This document shows, piece by piece, positions 18,896-27,187 of a DNA stretch of 64,000 nt. The number at the start of each line of letters is the position of its first letter. The first letter of the stretch is position 1. The stretch is from Pseudarthrobacter raffinosi (GTDB lineage: Bacteria > Actinomycetota > Actinomycetes > Actinomycetales > Micrococcaceae): NCBI RefSeq assembly GCF_023913735.1, contig NZ_JAMXBH010000019.1, forward strand, positions 1-64,000, written 5' to 3'. Made by a program: the position numbers and the translations under genes. The notes under the pieces are model-generated. The model ran no database searches. It saw nothing but the letters and a program-made list of their open reading frames with translations, and was not told where the DNA came from.

Positions 18896-20581
18896 TCAGA
18901 GGCCGAGTTCTTCGAGGACTGGCAGTCTTTCCCGTACCCAGGCCTTGGCTTCGGTGGCGCTGGGCGCGGACAGCGCCAGCTTGGCCAGCTGCTGCGCCTC
19001 GGCCAGCGTAACGGTCTTCAGCACCGCGGCCACGGCGGCCAAGGACCGCGCGGTCATGGACAGCGTGGTGACGCCCAGCCCAGTAAGTACGACGGCGAGG
19101 GCCGGGTCAGCGGCCGCCTCACCGCAGACGCCCACGGGCTTGTTGTGGCCTTCCGCGCGGGAGCCTTCCACGGTCAATCCCACGAGGCGCAGCACGGCAG
19201 GCTGCCACGGGGTGTTGAGGTTGGCCAGCGGGCCCAGCTGGCGGTCGGCCGCCATGGCGTACTGCGTGAGGTCGTTGGTGCCCAGGCTCGCGAAACCCAC
19301 CTCGCGCAGGATGGATTCGGCGGTCAGTGCTGCTGACGGCACCTCCACCATGACGCCCGGGTTGGTGATCCCGGCGGCGGTGCACATCGAGGCAAAATGG
19401 GCGGCTTCCTCCGCGGTGGAAATCATCGGGGCCATGACCCAGACGTCAGCCTCCGAGTCCTTCTCCGCGAGGGCGATCGCCTGCAGCTGGCGCTCCAGCA
19501 CGCCCGGTGTGGTGAAGTCGGTACGGTAGCCGCGGACGCCGAGGGCCGGGTTGGGCTCGGTGGCGTCGGTGAGGAACGGCAGCGGCTTGTCGGCACCGGC
19601 ATCGAGCGTGCGCAGGACCACTTTTTTGCCCGGAAAGGCGTCAAACACGCTCTTGTACGCGGCTGCCTGCTCTTCCACGGAGGGTTCGGTGTCGCGCTCC
19701 AGGAAGCAGAATTCCGTGCGGAACAGCCCGACGCCCTGCGCGTTGAGGCCGGCGGCGGCCACGGCATCCTTGCCGCCGCCCACGTTGGCGAGGAGCGGCA
19801 CCAGGTGGCCATCCGCCGTCGCGCCGTTCCCTTCAAACACGGCCAGGAGGGATGCGTTGGTTGCCCAGGCCTCGGCGGCGGCGCGCTGGGCGTCATCCGG
19901 GTCCACGGTGATGGAGCCTGCGGCGCCGTCGACGAACACTTCGGTGCCGTCGGCCAGTTCGTCCACGCCTGCGGCCGCGACGACGGCGGGGAGGCCAAGG
20001 GAGCGGGCAATGATAGCGGTGTGGGACTGCGGTCCGCCGCCAGCTGTGACCAGGGCCAGCACCTTTTCAGGGTCCAGCGTGGCCGTGTCGGCCGGTGCCA
20101 GGTCCTCTGCCACGAGGATGAACGGCGTGCTGGCGGAGGGGATGCCCGGGGCGGGTACGCCCCGGAGTTCGGCCACGATCCGGGCGCGGACGTCAAGGAC
20201 GTCAGTGGCGCGTTCGGCCATGTAGCCGCCCAGGTTGTGCAGCATTTCGGAGACCGAGGCGCCGGCTTCCCAGATGGCTCGCTGCGCCGAGGTGCCGCGG
20301 GCGATCAGCTTGGCGGCGTTCTTCAGGAGCATGGTGTCCTTGGCCATCAGCGCCGTGGCCTCCAGCACCGCCTTGCCGTCGCCGCTGGCCGTTTCCGCGC
20401 GGGCTTTCAGCTCGTCATGGACGGCGGTCGCTGCTGCCTTAAGCCCCGCCGTGGCTTCTTCGGCGGACGTACCGCCGGCCAGCTGCTCGCCTGCAGGGGG
20501 TTCGCTGATCGGTTTGGGCATCTGCCGGACGGTTCCGATGATGCGGCCGGGGCTGACGCCAACTCCTGGGAAGGTCTGCAC
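18896..20581 (-). CDS. ptsI: phosphoenolpyruvate-protein phosphotransferase (PTS enzyme I)
   Basis: 561 residues, normal length. Phosphorylated His lies in GGPQSHTAIIARSLGLPAV near 185; the PEP-binding barrel shows GLFRTEFCFLERD, DAGADKPLPF, LGVRGYR, LGTNDLTQYAMAADR and VCGEAAADP. It transfers phosphate from PEP to HPr. GTG start with AGGA eight bases upstream. Divergent from the mannitol regulator; the shared gap holds a CRP-like site and a palindrome. Confidence 0.95.
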   Translation of the reverse strand: MQTFPGVGVSPGRIIGTVRQMPKPISEPPAGEQLAGGTSAEEATAGLKAAATAVHDELKARAETASGDGKAVLEATALMAKDTMLLKNAAKLIARGTSAQRAIWEAGASVSEMLHNLGGYMAERATDVLDVRARIVAELRGVPAPGIPSASTPFILVAEDLAPADTATLDPEKVLALVTAGGGPQSHTAIIARSLGLPAVVAAAGVDELADGTEVFVDGAAGSITVDPDDAQRAAAEAWATNASLLAVFEGNGATADGHLVPLLANVGGGKDAVAAAGLNAQGVGLFRTEFCFLERDTEPSVEEQAAAYKSVFDAFPGKKVVLRTLDAGADKPLPFLTDATEPNPALGVRGYRTDFTTPGVLERQLQAIALAEKDSEADVWVMAPMISTAEEAAHFASMCTAAGITNPGVMVEVPSAALTAESILREVGFASLGTNDLTQYAMAADRQLGPLANLNTPWQPAVLRLVGLTVEGSRAEGHNKPVGVCGEAAADPALAVVLTGLGVTTLSMTARSLAAVAAVLKTVTLAEAQQLAKLALSAPSATEAKAWVRERLPVLEELGL

Positions 20582-20695
20582 TGAAGGTCCTCATTCTCTG
20601 CCGGTAGCCAGGCCCGCCTAGGTTTATCCCGGCGCCATGCCGGGGCCGCCGCGACCACTATGTGCGAGGGCGGAAACGTGCCTGAAAAAATTGTA

Positions 20696-20711
20696 TGTGA
20701 TTCAGTTCATA
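20696..20711. promoter_or_regulatory. CRP/GlxR-like site between ptsI and the mannitol regulator
   Basis: TGTGA-TTCAGT-TCATA matches TGTGA-N6-TCACA at 8 of 10 fixed bases. Placed to act on both divergent units. It partly overlaps the TetR palindrome next to it. Confidence 0.45.
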
Positions 20712-20724
20712 TAGCAATGCTATA
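20710..20724. promoter_or_regulatory. candidate operator of the mannitol TetR regulator
   Basis: TATAGC-AAT-GCTATA, a perfect inverted repeat directly upstream of the -10 of the TetR gene. Confidence 0.55.
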
Positions 20725-20729
20725 GGTGA

Positions 20730-20735
20730 TAGGGT
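20730..20735 (+). promoter_or_regulatory. leaderless promoter -10 of the mannitol TetR gene
   Basis: TAGGGT, seven bases before the ATG at 20743. Confidence 0.5.
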
Positions 20736-20742
20736 AGCGGCT

Positions 20743-21471
20743 ATGAGTTTGGATGGCCAGCTTCCCCCCAAAATGCGTCTGTTGCGTGCAGCGGCCGAAT
20801 TGCTGGCAAAGTCCGCTGGAGCATCCGTCTCCACCCGTCAGATCACGCAGCTGGCAGGGGTCACGGCGCCCACGCTGTACCACCACTTCGGTGACAAGGA
20901 AGGTCTCTTCGACGCCGTCGTCGCCGCAGGTTTTGAAGAGTATGTTGCGGGCGAGAGGGACTTCGCCCCGTCCGGAAATCCGCTGGAAGACATCCGGCGG
21001 ATGTGGGATAACCACGTCCAGTTCGGGCTCAAGCAGCCGGAACTCTACCTGGTGATGTTCGGCAATATCCGCCCGGAAAGCCGCCCCGCCATCGTTGCCG
21101 ATGCCGAGGCGCTCATGGAGGAGATGCTGAACAAGGCAGCGGCGGCGGGCCAGCTGAACGTCCAGCCGCGCGAAGCAGCCAGGTCCATCCTGGCAGCCAA
21201 CGTGGGTGTGACCCTGATGCTGATTGCGGAACCCGCCGCCGAACGGAACCTTGAACTGTCCACCATGACCCGGGACGCCATGATTTTTGCGGTGTCTGCG
21301 GCACAGGCCGAAGGGGCCGCGCCGGAAGACTCCGGCAAGTCCTCGGTAGTGGTGGCAGCGATTGCCCTGAATGCCGCACTTCAGGCTTCGCACTCAGACC
21401 AGCTTTCAAGCTCGGAACTCAAACTGTTCCTCGAATGGCTTCACCGAATCTCCACCAGCACGTCGTCGTAA
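20743..21471 (+). CDS. TetR-family regulator of the mannitol module
   Basis: 242 residues. N-terminal TetR helix-turn-helix: MRLLRAAAELLAKSAGASVSTRQITQLAGVTAPTLYHHFGDKEGLF in outline (residues 11-56); the C-terminal domain has no assignable ligand. It lies 49 bp upstream of mtlA on the same strand and is probably co-transcribed. Mannitol operons in Firmicutes use the BglG-type MtlR, so a TetR regulator is a different solution. A perfect palindrome at its own promoter suggests autoregulation. Confidence 0.8.
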   Translation: MSLDGQLPPKMRLLRAAAELLAKSAGASVSTRQITQLAGVTAPTLYHHFGDKEGLFDAVVAAGFEEYVAGERDFAPSGNPLEDIRRMWDNHVQFGLKQPELYLVMFGNIRPESRPAIVADAEALMEEMLNKAAAAGQLNVQPREAARSILAANVGVTLMLIAEPAAERNLELSTMTRDAMIFAVSAAQAEGAAPEDSGKSSVVVAAIALNAALQASHSDQLSSSELKLFLEWLHRISTSTSS

Positions 21472-21520
21472 GTATCGGACCCATCCTGCGCTGCAGCAGG
21501 AATGACGGTTAGGAAAGCAC

Positions 21521-23548
21521 ATGGCAACAGAGACAGTTGCGAAACCCCGCACCAGCCTGCGGGTTCACGTCCAGAAGTTCGGGACGTTCCTGTCCGGCAT
21601 GATCATGCCCAACATCGGCGCGTTCATTGCGTGGGGCCTCATCACGGCCCTCTTCATTGAGAAGGGCTGGCTCCCGGTCCCTGCCCTCGGCGGCTTCGGC
21701 ACCAGCGCCGAGGGAGTGCCCAATGTGGGCCTCGTTGGCCCCATGATCACCTACCTGCTGCCGCTGCTGATCGCCTACACCGGCGGCCGGATGGTCTACG
21801 ACGTCCGAGGCGGCGTGGTGGGAGCCATCGGCACCATGGGCGTCATTGTTGGCGCCGGCATCCCGATGTTCATCGGCGCCATGATCATGGGCCCGCTCGG
21901 CGGCTGGACCATGAAGAAGATCGACCTCCTGTGGGAGGGCAAGATCCGCCCCGGCTTCGAGATGCTGGTCAACAACTTCTCTGCCGGTATCTGGGGCGCG
22001 CTGCTGGCGATGCTGGGCTTCTACGGCATCTCGCCGCTGGTCCAGGCCTTCAGCACGGCCGCCGGCAACGTCGTGCAGTTCCTGGTCAACAACGGCCTGC
22101 TGCCGCTCACCAGCATTTTCATCGAGCCCGCCAAGGTGCTGTTCCTGAACAACGCCATCAACCATGGCGTGCTGACCCCGCTGGGCATCCAGCAGTCGCT
22201 GGAGCAGGGCAAGTCCATCCTGTTCCTGCTCGAGGCCAACCCCGGCCCCGGCATGGGCATCCTGCTGGCGTACATGTTCTTCGGGAAGGGCTTGGCCAAG
22301 GGTTCGGCCTCCGGCGCAGCGATCATCCACTTCTTCGGCGGCATCCACGAAATCTACTTCCCGTACGTCCTGATGCGCCCGCTGCTGATCCTGGCCGCGA
22401 TCGCCGGCGGCATGACCGGTATCGCCACCCTGGCCATCACCGGCTCCGGCCTCGTTGCGCCGGCGGCGCCTGGTTCGATCATCGCCGTGCTCGCCCAGAC
22501 CTCCCGTGACAGCTACGTCGGGGTGATCCTCGCGGTGGTGCTCGCCATGACGGTCTCCTTCCTGGTGGCCTCGGTGATCCTGAAGACCACCAAGCACAGC
22601 GACGAGGTGGTCCTCAGCGACGCCACGTCCAAGATGGAAGCGATGAAGGGCAAAAAGAGCTCCGTCTCCTCGGTGCTGACCGGCGCCGGTGCTGGGGTGG
22701 GCACGGCTGTCCTGGCCGGCCCCATCAAGAACATCGTGTTCGCGTGCGACGCCGGTATGGGCTCCAGTGCCATGGGCGCCTCGGTGCTGCGGAACAAGAT
22801 CAAGGCTGCCGGGTTCCCGGACGTCAAGGTCACCAATGCGGCGATCGCCAACCTCAGTGACACCTACGACGTGGTGATCACGCACCAGGACCTGACCGAA
22901 CGCGCCAAGCCCGTCACGTCCAGCGCCGCGCACTTCTCGGTGGATAACTTCATGAACAGCCCGCGGTACGACGAGATTGTGGAGCTGGTCAAGGAGCACA
23001 ACACCGAAGGCGCAACGCCCGACGCCGGTGCTGCCGCCGGCCACGGCGCCCACGTCGCCGGTGCCCCGGTGGACGCGGCACCCGACAGCGGTGCAGCACC
23101 GGCCGCCGTCGTGCCTTCCGACATCCTCGTGGCCGACAGCGTCATCCTTAACGGCACAGCCACCACCCGTGACGCGGCCATCGACGAAGCGGGCCAGCTG
23201 CTCCTGGCCCGGGGCGCCGTGGACGAGGGCTACCTTGCGGCCATGCACGAGCGCGAGGAATCCGTGTCCACCTACATGGGCAGCTTCCTGGCCATCCCGC
23301 ACGGCACCAACGCCGCCAAGGACCACATCCTGAAGTCCGCGGTGTCCGTGATCCGCTACCCGGACGGCATCGACTGGAACGGCAAGCAGGTCAAGTTCGT
23401 GGTGGGCGTGGCCGGCATCAACAACGAACACCTCCACATCCTGTCCTCCATCGCGAAGGTCTTCACCAACAAGGCCCAGGTGGCCCAGCTGGAAGCGGCC
23501 ACGTCCGTTGAGGAAGTCCTGGAGCTGTTCGGAAAGGTGAACGCATAG
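21521..23548 (+). CDS. mtlA: PTS mannitol-specific EIICBA
   Basis: 675 residues with three domains in order. IIC membrane domain (about 1-345; GTFLSGMIMPNIGAFIAWG, FFGGIHEIYFPYVLMRP). IIB (about 400-490) with phosphorylated Cys in IVFACDAGMGSSAMGAS. An Ala/Pro/Gly linker (about 495-525). IIA (about 530-675) with His in MGSFLAIPHGTNAAK. It imports mannitol and phosphorylates it to mannitol 1-phosphate, taking phosphate from HPr. AGGAAAG before the ATG. Its stop overlaps the mtlD start by one base. Confidence 0.96.
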   Translation: MATETVAKPRTSLRVHVQKFGTFLSGMIMPNIGAFIAWGLITALFIEKGWLPVPALGGFGTSAEGVPNVGLVGPMITYLLPLLIAYTGGRMVYDVRGGVVGAIGTMGVIVGAGIPMFIGAMIMGPLGGWTMKKIDLLWEGKIRPGFEMLVNNFSAGIWGALLAMLGFYGISPLVQAFSTAAGNVVQFLVNNGLLPLTSIFIEPAKVLFLNNAINHGVLTPLGIQQSLEQGKSILFLLEANPGPGMGILLAYMFFGKGLAKGSASGAAIIHFFGGIHEIYFPYVLMRPLLILAAIAGGMTGIATLAITGSGLVAPAAPGSIIAVLAQTSRDSYVGVILAVVLAMTVSFLVASVILKTTKHSDEVVLSDATSKMEAMKGKKSSVSSVLTGAGAGVGTAVLAGPIKNIVFACDAGMGSSAMGASVLRNKIKAAGFPDVKVTNAAIANLSDTYDVVITHQDLTERAKPVTSSAAHFSVDNFMNSPRYDEIVELVKEHNTEGATPDAGAAAGHGAHVAGAPVDAAPDSGAAPAAVVPSDILVADSVILNGTATTRDAAIDEAGQLLLARGAVDEGYLAAMHEREESVSTYMGSFLAIPHGTNAAKDHILKSAVSVIRYPDGIDWNGKQVKFVVGVAGINNEHLHILSSIAKVFTNKAQVAQLEAATSVEEVLELFGKVNA

Positions 23549-24711
23549 TGAAGGCCGTACATTTCGGAGCCGGGAATATCGGCCGCGGCTTTGTGGGGCT
23601 GCTGCTGCACCAGGCCGGTTATGAGGTGGTGTTCGCGGATGTCGCGGACGCACTCATCGACCAGCTCGCGGCAGCAGTCAGCTACAACGTCCACGAGGTG
23701 GGGGAGAACCCCACCGTCCGGACGGTGGACAACTTCCGCGCGCTGAACTCCGGCACGCAGGAAGCGGCGCTGGTGCGGGAAATCGCGACGGCGGACATTG
23801 TCACCACCGCCGTGGGGCCGCACATCCTGAAGTTTGTGGCGCCCGCCATCACGAAGGGCATCGCGGCGCGGGCTGCCGGGCTGGCGCCGCTGCAGGTCAT
23901 GGCCTGTGAGAACGCCATCAACGCCACGGACATCCTGCGGGCCGAAGTCGCCGCCCTCTGGGACGACGCCGCCGGCTCCCTGGACGACGCGGCGGTATTC
24001 GCGAACACCGCGGTGGACCGGATCGTGCCCAACCAGGCGCCGGGGCAGGGCCTGGACGTGACCGTTGAGACGTTCTACGAATGGGTCATCGACCGGACAG
24101 CGTTTGGCGATGCTGCGCCTGTCATCCCGGGCGCAACGTTTGTGGACGAGCTCTCGCCCTACATCGAGCGGAAGCTCTTCACCGTGAATACGGGGCACGC
24201 CTCCGCTGCGTACTTCGGCTTTGAGGCCGGGCTGGCAAAGATCTCCGAGGCCATGGCCGACCAGGACGTTGCGGAAGATGTGCGGGCCGTCCTGGAGGAA
24301 ACCAAGCAACTCCTTGTGGCCAAGCACGGCTTCAACAACGACGAGCAGGAAGTCTACGTCCAGAAGATCCTGGTCCGTTTCTCCAACCCGCACCTGCCGG
24401 ACACCGTGAACCGGGTGGGGCGTGCCCCCATGCGCAAGCTCAGCCGGCACGAACGGTTCATCGGCCCCGCGGCTGAACTCGCAGAACGCGGGATCGTGCC
24501 CGAGGCGCTTCTGGCTGCCATCGCCGCGGCCCTGCGATTCACCGACCCCGCCGACGCCGAGGCCACCGAACTCGCGCAAATCCTGGCTTCCTCATCGCCT
24601 GCCGACGCCACAGCCAGGATCACGGGGCTGGCACCGGAGCACCCCCTGTTCGCGGCGGTGTCCACGCTCGTGGAGGAACGCCAGGCGGAAGGGGTGAAGG
24701 CCCCGGCCTGA
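23548..24711 (+). CDS. mtlD: mannitol-1-phosphate 5-dehydrogenase
   Basis: 387 residues. N-terminal MKAVHFGAGNIGRGFVG is the NAD-binding loop of this family; the polyol-dehydrogenase catalytic signature is seen in KLFTVNTGHASAAYFG near 210. Oxidises mannitol 1-phosphate to fructose 6-phosphate. The GTG start shares its first G with the TAG of mtlA, so translation is coupled. Confidence 0.95.
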   Translation: MKAVHFGAGNIGRGFVGLLLHQAGYEVVFADVADALIDQLAAAVSYNVHEVGENPTVRTVDNFRALNSGTQEAALVREIATADIVTTAVGPHILKFVAPAITKGIAARAAGLAPLQVMACENAINATDILRAEVAALWDDAAGSLDDAAVFANTAVDRIVPNQAPGQGLDVTVETFYEWVIDRTAFGDAAPVIPGATFVDELSPYIERKLFTVNTGHASAAYFGFEAGLAKISEAMADQDVAEDVRAVLEETKQLLVAKHGFNNDEQEVYVQKILVRFSNPHLPDTVNRVGRAPMRKLSRHERFIGPAAELAERGIVPEALLAAIAAALRFTDPADAEATELAQILASSSPADATARITGLAPEHPLFAAVSTLVEERQAEGVKAPA

Positions 24712-24834
24712 CCCTCTCTCACTTCCTGCGGGTTTTTCCGGAACCCTCTCGCAGATCCTGCGGGTTTTTGGCCAACGCTCTCTCACCTGGATGAGAGAGC
24801 GTTGGCGTTTAAGGCACCGAAAGTGAGAGAGGGT
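24711..24834. repeat. nested palindromic repeat element with 32-bp period
   Basis: Forward 12-mers at 24711 (ACCCTCTCTCAC), 24743 (degenerate) and 24775 (ACGCTCTCTCAC) are spaced exactly 32 bp with related 20-bp spacers (TGCGGGTTTTT). Inverted copies start at 24791 and 24823, again 32 bp apart. The outer ends ACCCTCTCTCACTT (24711-24724) and AAGTGAGAGAGGGT (24821-24834) are perfect complements. Copy 1 of the family is at 11711-11754. It resembles a REP/BIME-type or miniature mobile element. Its first base overlaps the mtlD stop. Confidence 0.75.
24771..24806. terminator. 15-bp perfect hairpin at the centre of the repeat element
   Basis: GCCAACGCTCTCTCA / TGAGAGAGCGTTGGC with loop CCTGGA, 60 bp past mtlD. 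It can end mtl transcription, although no long U-run follows. Confidence 0.6.
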
Positions 24835-24876
24835 CTCGGGGGGAGAGGTTCGCGAGCCTTGTGGAATGCTGGGGAG

Positions 24877-25398
24877 ATGACCACGAACCCCGGCGCCCTG
24901 ACCGCCTTGCTGACCGCCGACGTCGACGGCGGGACCTTCCGCCTCCGGCACGCCGTGTCCGCGGACCTGCCCGCCATCGTGGCACTGCTGGCCGACGATT
25001 CCCTCGGCGCCAGCCGAGAACTGGGCCACGACATGGCGCCTTACGAGCGGGCCTTCGAAGCGATCGACGCCGACGCGTGCCATTTGCTGGTGGTGGGCGA
25101 GCACGTGCCGGCTGGGGCAGCTGACGGCCGCGTCGTGGCCACCTTCCAGTTGAGCTTCCTGCCCGGCATCTCGCGGCAGGGCTCGTGGCGCTCGCAGCTT
25201 GAGGCGGTCCGCGTGGCGGGCAGCCTTCGGGGCCAGGGCCTGGGAAACCTGATGGTGGGGTGGGCGATCGAGGAATCCAGGCGCCGCGGCTGCACGCTGC
25301 TGCAGCTGACCACGCACAAGTCGCGGACGGCCGCCCACCGGTTCTACCAGCGGCTCGGCTTTGACGCCAGCCATGAGGGCATGAAGCTTACTCTCTGA
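24877..25398 (+). CDS. GNAT-family N-acetyltransferase
   Basis: 173 residues. FRLRHAVSADLPAIVALL opens the GNAT fold; acetyl-CoA loop appears as VAGSLRGQGLGNLMVGWAIEESRRRG near 115-140; the C-terminal AHRFYQRLGFDASHEGMKL is typical. Substrate unknown. The start chosen is MTTNPG at 24877, which places the fold normally; the frame is open to 24802 inside the repeat element, and GGGGAG abuts the ATG too closely for a good ribosome site. Confidence 0.8.
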   Translation: MTTNPGALTALLTADVDGGTFRLRHAVSADLPAIVALLADDSLGASRELGHDMAPYERAFEAIDADACHLLVVGEHVPAGAADGRVVATFQLSFLPGISRQGSWRSQLEAVRVAGSLRGQGLGNLMVGWAIEESRRRGCTLLQLTTHKSRTAAHRFYQRLGFDASHEGMKLTL

Positions 25399-25405
25399 CC
25401 CGGCG

Positions 25406-26842
25406 TCAGGCCTTCTTGGAACCCTTGGGCACAAACAGCGTTTCGGCCTGCTCCAGGGACATGCCGTTGGTTTCCGGCACCTTGAACATCACAAAGAAGA
25501 ACGACGCCGCGAACAGCGCGTACATGGCGTAGGTCAGCGGCAGGGAAGCGGCGGCCATCACCGGGAAGCTGAGCGTGATGGCAAAGTTGGCCACCCATTG
25601 CGCGGCGGCGGCCAGGCCCAGGGCGCGGGCACGGATCCGGGACGGGAAGATCTCACCAAGGAGGACCCAGACCAGCGGGCCCCAGGAGGCGCCGAAGCTG
25701 ACCACAAAGATGTTGGCTGCCATGAGGGCCACCGGACCCCAGGCACCCGGCAGGGAGATCTCGGAGCCTGAACCGACCGCGGCCGAGAACGCCAAGGCCA
25801 TGGTGCCCAGTGAGACCGCCATGCCGATGGACCCGGCCAGGAGAATGGGGCGGCGGCCGATCCGGTCCACCAGGGCGATGGCCACGAGTGTCACCAGGAT
25901 GTTGGTGATGGAGGTTGCCACCGAGATGGTGAGCGAGTCCTTCTCCTGGAAACCGACGGCCTTCCACAGCGTGGTGGAGTAGTAGAAGATCACGTTGATG
26001 CCAACGAACTGCTGCAGGACGGAAAGGACGATGCCCACCCAGACCACTGCCTGCAGGCCGAAGGTCTTGCCGCGGAGCGAGCCTTTCTGGCCGGACAGCT
26101 TGTCCTCTTCGATGGCGTCCTGGATCTCGCGGATGTGCCGGTCCGTGTCCTCGGACGGGGCGATGGAGTCGAACACCTTGCGGGCTTCGTCTTCTTTGCC
26201 CTGGAACACCAGGAACCGCGGGGATTCCGGGAGGGTGTAGGCGATCCAGCCGTAGACCACGGCAGGAACCGCCGCGGCGAGGAACATCCAGCGCCAGGCT
26301 TCCAGGCCCAGCCAGAAGGCCTGGTCCGCGCCGCCGGCGGTGGTGGCGAAGAGCGCGTCGGACAGGAGTGCGGCGAAGATACCGGTGGTGATGGCCAGCT
26401 GCTGCAGCGACGCCAGCCGGCCACGGACCTGCCGCGGGGAAATCTCGGAAATATACGCGGGTGCGATCACCGAGGCCAGGCCGATGCCCAGGCCGCCCAC
26501 CAGGCGCCAGAAGATCAGGTCCCAGACGCCGAACGCGAAGCCGGTTCCGATGGCGCTGACCAGGAACAGCAGCGCGCCGAGCTTCATAGCGGGGATGCGG
26601 CCGTACCGGTCGGCGACTTTGCCGGCGAGGAAGGCGCCTGCCGCGCAGCCCAGCAGGGCGATGGCCACGGCAAAGCCGGTGACGGCCTCGGAGAGCGCGA
26701 ACTCGTCCTTGATGGCGTCCACTGCACCGTTCACCACGGAGGAGTCGAAGCCGAACAGGAATCCACCCACCGCGCCTGCGAGTGCCAGCCAGATCACCCG
26801 CTACGGGATCTTGGCGGTGGTCTGCTCCTTGGCGGTGGGCAT
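25406..26842 (-). pseudogene. MFS sugar porter with amber codon at position 14
   Basis: From the well-supported ATG at 26842 (GGGAGCAGC upstream) the frame reads MPTAKEQTTAKIP, TAG (26803-26801), then RVIWLALAGAVGGFLFGFDSS without another break, 12 membrane segments in all. Sugar-porter motifs are intact: GFLFGFDSSVVNGA in helix 1, DRYGRIPAMKLG, and PESPRFLVFQGKEDEARKV after helix 6. A Lys, Gln or Glu codon is the expected residue at the TAG. A GTG at 26797 could restart translation and lose only the short N-tail, so the protein may still be made at a low level. Confidence 0.8.
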
Positions 26843-27187
26843 GCTGCTCCCTGAGATTTGGGGGTGGGGTGGACGCGGTGCGGACGTCGTCGGCTGCGGG
26901 ACCGGCTTATGGCCGGCGCACACGCGCTAAACAGTGTGGCACGTCACCGCCCGCCGTTCCACTTGCGACTTGTACCCTCCGAAACAGAAAGCCGACGACG
27001 GCGGGGTGTGCCGCCGTCGTCGTCTTCCACCTCCGTAAGGGGTCCGGTGCGCCCGCGCGTCACGCAGGGCACGCTTTTGGGCCGGTCGGCACGGAAAAGC
27101 CCGGGATTCCGCGGAACGACATCGGCAGCAGCCCAAAAGACTGCCTGCCGTGACAGGACTCCGCTCACCGCGCGGAACCCGGGGGAG
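26843..27187. other. 345-bp non-coding gap
   Basis: Between two MFS genes on the minus strand. It should contain the terminator of the downstream-numbered gene (26994-27021) and the promoter of the sugar porter. No conserved ORF is recognised; a 74-codon minus-strand frame at 26944-27168 has composition unlike a gene. Confidence 0.6.
26994..27021 (-). terminator. terminator of the DHA2 exporter gene
   Basis: GACGACGGCGG/CCGCCGTCGTC, 11 perfect pairs with a 6-nt loop, followed on the minus strand by GGCTTTCTGTTT. Confidence 0.75.

Noticed and set aside
21509..23653. 714-codon open frame antisense to mtlA
   Set aside because: A shadow of GC-rich codons: composition is His/Asp/Gly/Val-rich, no family is recognisable, and the mtlA frame is unambiguous.
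24711..24834. Repeats at 32-bp intervals, which might suggest a CRISPR array
   Set aside because: The spacers are related to one another, only a few units exist, half of them are inverted, and no cas genes are present. It is better read as a palindromic repeat element.
26944..27168. 74-codon ORF in the gap between MFS genes
   Set aside because: It spans a terminator hairpin, has no ribosome site and no recognisable sequence features.
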